DNA of 12,189 bases from Coemansia sp. RSA 1804. Lineage: Eukaryota; Kickxellomycota; Kickxellomycetes; Kickxellales; Kickxellaceae. A model generated the notes under the pieces. That model made no database searches, was not told where the DNA came from, and worked only from the letters and a program-made list of their open reading frames with translations. The DNA lies in assembly GCA_027578815.1 (NCBI GenBank), contig JANBTH010000721.1:1-12189 (forward strand). Reading direction: 5' to 3'. Position 1 is the stretch's first letter, and each line of letters begins with the position of its first letter. This document shows, in pieces, positions 10,201 to 12,189 of the stretch. The position numbers were made by a program, and so were the translations under genes.

Positions 10201-12189
10201 CATATCAGCATACGACGACAGTTCAAAAAGCATCAGCGCCGGCTGTGTGAACTGCGTGGCCTGCAGCAGACCGTTGGGCGACTTGAACGTGTAGAAAGGA
10301 GAGTCCTCAACAATATCGGGGAACAGACGCAGAACCTTCGAGTTGCCTTCTGAATCCACAGTCTCGTAGGTCAGCGAGCAGTAGTTGTTGCGGATATTGG
10401 CGCCCTTATCGCCTCCAAAGTACACGGTGCGTTCCTTCGGGTTGTTGCGCACAATGTCAAGAATCGAGATACCGTAGGTATCAAGCATGTGCTTGTCGGC
10501 ACGATCCCACAGCTGGCGTGCAACCTCAGACTGGGCATACAACTCCATGCCCATGCCGGTCTCCTGCGAGCCCTGGCCAGTGAATGTGTAACCAGTAATC
10601 GGCTGCTCGACCTCGGCCATGCCCTCGAGCACCTTGTCGCCGTGCTGGTTAAAGGTGGTGACCTTGATCAGCTTGCGCCCGTCCTTCATACCAACGTGAA
10701 GCAGCTTGGTCTCCAGCTGGTCGTTGGGGAGAACCATGCCAACAAACTCAACCTCGTACGCCTTAACACGCTCGGGGTGGTTGTCAGCAGCAAAGGTCTC
10801 AACAAACTTGCGCGAAGAAGCACTGGTCCACATGCCGTGGGTGATGGTTCCAGGCAGATCGGCGTAGTCGGCAAAGTAGGGGTTGGTGTGGATCGGGTTA
10901 TGATCGTTCGAAATGTTCGAGTACGCCGAGTTGGTACCAGGCGAATGCGTGATTGAGGAAAACTCGTTACCTCTGGGCATGACGGAGTAGCCGCCGTTCT
11001 CAAAGTAATACGAATCCGCAATTGGCTGACCATGACGCTTGAGATACTCAACAACAGGGTTGCCGTAAGACTCGCCGCACTCGTAAGACACGTCGGCAAT
11101 ATGCACGTACTCCTTGGTCGAAACCTGCATCATGACCTTGCCAGACGTCTTGATGTTCGAGTACACAGTGCGCGCCTTGAAGCGGTACTGCGACGACAGG
11201 CGGAACTCGAGAATGGCGCCAGGATGCAGCTCATGGCCAGACGCAGCCTCAAGGGGAACAAACCACTCCTTGGACTTGAGCACGGCAATGTCCTTGGTCG
11301 ACTGAAGAGTGATGCGGGACGGCTGCTCATCGACGTTGCGGTAAGTGTTTGCAAAGTCGGAGAATGCACCGCGGTAGAAGAACGACGTCGTCACCTCCAC
11401 AATAGGCTTGCCATCGCGGTACACGTAGCCCTTGATGCGAGAGCGCTTGCCAGTCTCCTCATTGGTGACCTCGACAATCTTGGCCTTGCTTTCAACAACG
11501 TCGCCAGCACGCAGTGGCTCAGCTCCGTCCAGGATGCGGAATCCGTTGGACATGTGCACTAGATTCAGCACATCGCCATCAACTATCTTGGGCAGAATTG
11601 TCTTGCACGTCATTGGCCAGCAAGCGCGTCCGGCAAAGTCCATTGGTGCGTAGACCACGCCATCGGTGTGCTCAACGTAGCGGTCCGACTGGTTGCCAAC
11701 AACAAGGCAGAACTGGCGGATGTCCTCCTTGCAGATCTTCTCGTTATTGTGCACAAACTCAAACTCGGGGTCAGCAACGCTGATAACCGACTCGCCATCG
11801 CTGCTGTTCTCAAACCACACCTGGGCGTAGAAGCGCTTGATGCGCTCATTGCGGCCCTCCATCACCTCGTGAATAGGCGCAAACGGCATGCTTGCCTGGT
11901 ACTGGAACAATAGCTCCAATGTGCAAACGGCACCGCGTGGCGACGAGTGCATGTTGAAGTGGATGACGCTGTCACTGTCAATTGCAAAGTCAAGCGCCTT
12001 GTATCCACTTTCATCGGTAATCTCAACACCTGTAGGGCGACCACTCTCGTCAAGCGCAACTTTCACAACCTGACCGGCACGCGGACGAAGCACACGCTGG
12101 GTGATGTTGCTTTCGTACTTGTAGTTCTGCACAACAATCGGCGTAGTCAGGAACGCACGAAGCCAGGTCTGCTCGCTGCCAGCCAGCAC
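4210..12189 (-). CDS. FAS1-FAS2: Fungal type I fatty acid synthase, fused beta-alpha chain, lacking the C-terminal PPT domain (5' end outside window)
   Basis: This cytosolic megasynthase makes long-chain acyl-CoA from acetyl-CoA, malonyl-CoA and NADPH. The visible 2659 residues (numbered from the right edge) run: end of the FAS meander and DH (1-525), MPT (533-1010), Ala/Pro linker, one ACP (1070-1230), KR (1550-1850) and KS (1928-2600). Mapped catalytic residues are all present: DH His434, MPT Ser679 and His851, ACP Ser1105, KR Ser1743/Tyr1755/Lys1759, KS Cys2219/His2456/His2497. Yeast splits this into Fas1 and Fas2; here the join near residue 920-930 is continuous. Judged against yeast, about 1,100 N-terminal residues (acetyltransferase, enoyl reductase) are missing off the right edge. 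The first visible codon is GTG for Val, not a start. The chain ends TGA 4210-4212, shortly after the PLAR motif, without the PPT domain of about 120 residues found in yeast Fas2. There are no introns in 7.98 kb, and codons are strongly biased. Confidence 0.96.
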   Translation of the reverse strand: MLAGSEQTWLRAFLTTPIVVQNYKYESNITQRVLRPRAGQVVKVALDESGRPTGVEITDESGYKALDFAIDSDSVIHFNMHSSPRGAVCTLELLFQYQASMPFAPIHEVMEGRNERIKRFYAQVWFENSSDGESVISVADPEFEFVHNNEKICKEDIRQFCLVVGNQSDRYVEHTDGVVYAPMDFAGRACWPMTCKTILPKIVDGDVLNLVHMSNGFRILDGAEPLRAGDVVESKAKIVEVTNEETGKRSRIKGYVYRDGKPIVEVTTSFFYRGAFSDFANTYRNVDEQPSRITLQSTKDIAVLKSKEWFVPLEAASGHELHPGAILEFRLSSQYRFKARTVYSNIKTSGKVMMQVSTKEYVHIADVSYECGESYGNPVVEYLKRHGQPIADSYYFENGGYSVMPRGNEFSSITHSPGTNSAYSNISNDHNPIHTNPYFADYADLPGTITHGMWTSASSRKFVETFAADNHPERVKAYEVEFVGMVLPNDQLETKLLHVGMKDGRKLIKVTTFNQHGDKVLEGMAEVEQPITGYTFTGQGSQETGMGMELYAQSEVARQLWDRADKHMLDTYGISILDIVRNNPKERTVYFGGDKGANIRNNYCSLTYETVDSEGNSKVLRLFPDIVEDSPFYTFKSPNGLLQATQFTQPALMLFELSSYADMRAKSLIQKNAPFAGHSLGEYGALSAIGEVLAVTAVVEVGFYRGMTMQRAVERDSLNRSQYSMMAVNPARVGKSFSQEALEFVISSIRHQAKGLLEIVNHNVENWQYVVAGELRLLDTLTNVLNFIFSQKIDVSKLITEMPLEDVQEQLGKIIDGALVKADEKQTRDGFIHLERGKSTIPLLGIDVPFHSSFLLSGVGPFRNFLLKKLRVNDLNYSLLKHLYIPNLTAKPFEVTKTYFEDVHELTGSARIARALKSWDEAMLSDPAEVQRLSHVLLIELLAYQFASPVRWIETQDQLFKVYGIERFIEFGPSPTLCGMAQRTLKFKYEAYDDAIAHRRSTLCYSKNEKELYYNHDPEPEAGAEAEEAPAAASATPTPAAPVAAAAAPVAAAAAAAPSGSGAAIDDVPVKVIDIIHTIVCQKLKKSLDEVPVSKSIKELVGGKSTLQNEILGDLQKEFGNDVPEKSEETPLNELAESITSFNGALGKHSSSQVARLISGKMPGGFAQSAARGYLQTKYGLGPQRQDGLLLVALTNEPAARLGSEADAKAWLDTIAQLYAKKAGITYSSGGAGAAGGAGGAAVAVINSEAFDKAQREQNRMVTQQLEVLARYLGIDLRKGERSFEASKVENGLLQTEVDLWMEEHGEFYASGIKPSFDARKARHFDSYWNWARQDALILYYEILFGRLTEVDREITSQCIRLMNRANPALMKYMAYHIAKTDETKGETYKLAREYAQMLYENCEVALTHPPVYKDVGFPTGPQTKVAANGDIDYAEVQRPEERKLLDYVRTMQAGGELTKFSSRQRVEQNLAKIYRIIKQQNAMKKDSKLAIQGLYTDVLRALRMSPKIMEESGARRIFSRSRMSLAPEGAPQAAAAPSAESVTAPKETIPFLHLKRKAPTGEWEFNSKLTGMYLDVLAEMCNNGQTYENKNVLMTGCGKDSIGAEVLKGLLSGGAKVVVTTSRYNRDNMLYYQNIYQQFGSRGASLIVVPFNQGSLQDVKNLVEFIYDDSPRTENLGWDLDYVIPFAAIPVQGREITDIDSRAELAHRIMMTNLMRLLGEIKTHKAQRGYETRPAQVILPLSPNHGLFGSDGLYSESKIALETLFNRWYSESWSAYLTVTGTVIGWTRGTGLMNVNNIVAEGIEKLGVRTFSTQEMAFNIMGLMHPTISALAQSEPVWADLNGGFQFIADLNDATARLRAGIRESSDIKKAVAADSSLDFKAVAGAKNESMHKRKVIKPRANHRFPFPEVSSYEKLESLRQLQGMVNLDKVVVVTGYGEVNPFGNAETRWEMEAFGEFSLEGCIELAWVMGYIKHFSGRLKNKQLYSGWVDAASGDPVDDKDIKARYEKQILEHTGIRLIEAELLDGYDPHRKPMMRELQIEHDMEPFEASADEAAAFKRRNGDKVDVWERAPGEWAVRFLRGATLMVPKALRFDRLVAAQRPAGWDAQRFGVPKEIVDQVDPITCFVLVATVEALVRSGITDPYEFYRYVHVSEVGNSMGSGVGGLMSNKLMYRERYFDKDVQNDVLQETFINTMAAWVNLLMLSASGPIKATVGACATAVLSIDVAIDTIQAGKAKIMLCGGFDYFQEDSSYEFAQMKATSNSVEEFARGRTPAEMSRPCTSTRSGFMEGEGAGVMTVMSAATALEIGVPVYGVLAMCGTATDKEGRSVPAPGQGILTSAREVPGAAPSPLLDFAYRKRQLDQRRTAIDAWRQSELDLLRQETEAGDALPCDSDTFVRERTEFVEKEARRQLGEAIDTWGNDFWRRDPRIAPLRGALAVWGLTIDDVGVASFHGTSTKANDKNESQVLERQFKHLGRTVGNACPAVCQKWLTGHPKGAAAAWMLNGVLQILRTGIIPGNRNADNIAAELEQFEYIMYPSRSIQTDGVKAGLLKSFGFGQVGGEILVLHPDFMLATLTRDQLAVYAAKVKAREAKSYRYWHNSLTGVHPFVQVKDAPPYTDAQEALVYLNPLARAEYDAATNKYVFKRVDQTEAAKY
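4390..6410 (-). other. FAS1-FAS2: FAS domain: ketosynthase (KS), chain-elongating
   Basis: Catalytic Cys2219 lies in VGACATA (5533-5535), His2456 in FHGTSTKANDKNES (4822-4824) and His2497 in LTGHPKGA (4699-4701). The glycine-rich gate loop is GSGVGG, with Val2165 at the place of yeast Met1251; the count to the catalytic Cys is 54 in both. The domain condenses malonyl-ACP with the growing chain. The chain ends about 60 residues after the domain. Confidence 0.92.
6640..7560 (-). other. FAS1-FAS2: FAS domain: ketoreductase (KR)
   Basis: The NADPH-binding loop is TGCGKDSIGAEV near residues 1594-1605. The SDR triad is Ser1743 (LPLSPNHG), Tyr1755 (YSESK; codon 6925-6927) and Lys1759. The domain reduces 3-ketoacyl-ACP with NADPH. 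It is preceded by an Ala/Ser/Pro-rich linker (about 7560-7630). Confidence 0.9.
8500..8982 (-). other. FAS1-FAS2: FAS domain: acyl carrier protein (single copy)
   Basis: The phosphopantetheine site is LVGGKST with Ser1105 (codon 8875-8877). The fungal-specific ACP extension follows (ALGKHSSSQVARLISGKMPGG, then the LGSEADAKAWLD region). A Gly/Ala-rich hinge (about 8455-8515) leads into the alpha-chain scaffold. Only one ACP is present; some fungi carry two. The conserved serine shows the domain needs a PPTase even though this chain has none. Confidence 0.92.
9023..9067 (-). repeat. GCA trinucleotide repeat, duplicated unit in the Ala/Pro linker before ACP
   Basis: Two near-identical units, 24 bp (9023-9046) and 21 bp (9047-9067), each hold a (GCA)n run followed by (C/G)ACTGGC. 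The second has one GCA fewer. They encode repeated APVAAAA blocks in the flexible tether that lets the ACP swing between active sites. This looks like slippage plus a small tandem duplication. Confidence 0.8.
9160..10593 (-). other. FAS1-FAS2: FAS domain: malonyl/palmitoyl transferase (MPT), spanning the beta-alpha join
   Basis: The domain has GQGSQ at 538-542, the nucleophile elbow AGHSLGEYG with Ser679 (10153-10155), FYRGMTMQ with the malonyl-binding Arg705, and VPFHSS with His851 (9637-9639). It loads malonyl groups and transfers finished palmitoyl chains to CoA. The last part, from about residue 925 (LIELLAYQFASPVRWIETQD), is encoded at the start of FAS2 in yeast. Here it is continuous with the rest. 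Confidence 0.9.
10614..12189 (-). other. FAS1-FAS2: FAS domain: end of meander region and dehydratase (DH)
   Basis: Window residues 1-525 match the yeast Fas1 segment after the enoyl reductase. The catalytic hot-dog signature is NDHNPIH at 428-434, followed by a conserved stretch containing DLPGTITHGMW. His434 (codon 10888-10890) corresponds to the yeast DH histidine and Asp429 to its partner. This domain removes water from 3-hydroxyacyl-ACP. Boundaries are approximate. Confidence 0.85.

Noticed and set aside
12187..12189. GTG at the right edge as a start codon for the FAS protein
   Set aside because: The FAS family has about 1,100 further residues upstream (AT and ER domains). The codon is simply the first one visible and encodes Val.
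1..12189. CRISPR arrays, tRNA or rRNA genes, transposon ends, secondary-metabolite cluster genes
   Set aside because: No regularly spaced repeats, cloverleaf candidates, transposase motifs or tailoring enzymes were seen. The FAS looks like the primary-metabolism enzyme.

Overview
This is fungal nuclear DNA. The evidence is a fungal-type (type I) fatty acid synthase, a CRH-like GH16 cell-wall glycosidase, and long uninterrupted ORFs separated by AT-rich spacers with CT-rich tracts before the start codons. The FAS beta and alpha parts are fused in one chain, introns are almost absent, and there is a divergent F-box-like protein of a type I remember as expanded in Kickxellomycotina. Together these suggest an early-diverging fungus (Zoopagomycota, perhaps Coemansia-like, or Mucoromycota). 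The lineage is inference, not shown by the sequence.

Layout, left to right. Positions 3-89 may hold the last 28 codons of a + strand gene that enters from the left edge. About 1 kb of AT-rich DNA follows with no convincing gene; it probably contains the promoter of the next gene. Positions 1109-2044 (+) encode a secreted GH16 enzyme with a cysteine-rich N-terminal module. A 330-bp AT-rich spacer carries its probable poly(A) signal. Positions 2375-4066 (+) hold an F-box/LRR-like gene broken by one in-frame TAG at 2807-2809. Positions 4210-12189 (-) are the last 2659 codons of the FAS gene. It converges tail to tail with the F-box-like gene across 143 bp, and its 5' part lies beyond the right edge.

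In the visible part the FAS chain has, in order: the end of the meander region, dehydratase (DH), malonyl/palmitoyl transferase (MPT), a single acyl carrier protein (ACP), ketoreductase (KR) and ketosynthase (KS). All catalytic residues I could map are present. The chain stops where yeast Fas2 would continue into its phosphopantetheinyl transferase (PPT) domain, and nothing downstream encodes one. A one-chain fungal FAS without its own PPT is the most notable thing here, because its ACP would have to be activated by a separate enzyme. The KS also has Val where yeast has the gate residue Met1251.

The three main genes are not an obvious functional cluster. FAS and the GH16 gene look like housekeeping or cell-wall functions with GC-rich, biased codons. 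The F-box-like gene is AT-rich with relaxed codon use. Comparisons with yeast Fas1/Fas2 are from memory; no alignment or search was run.
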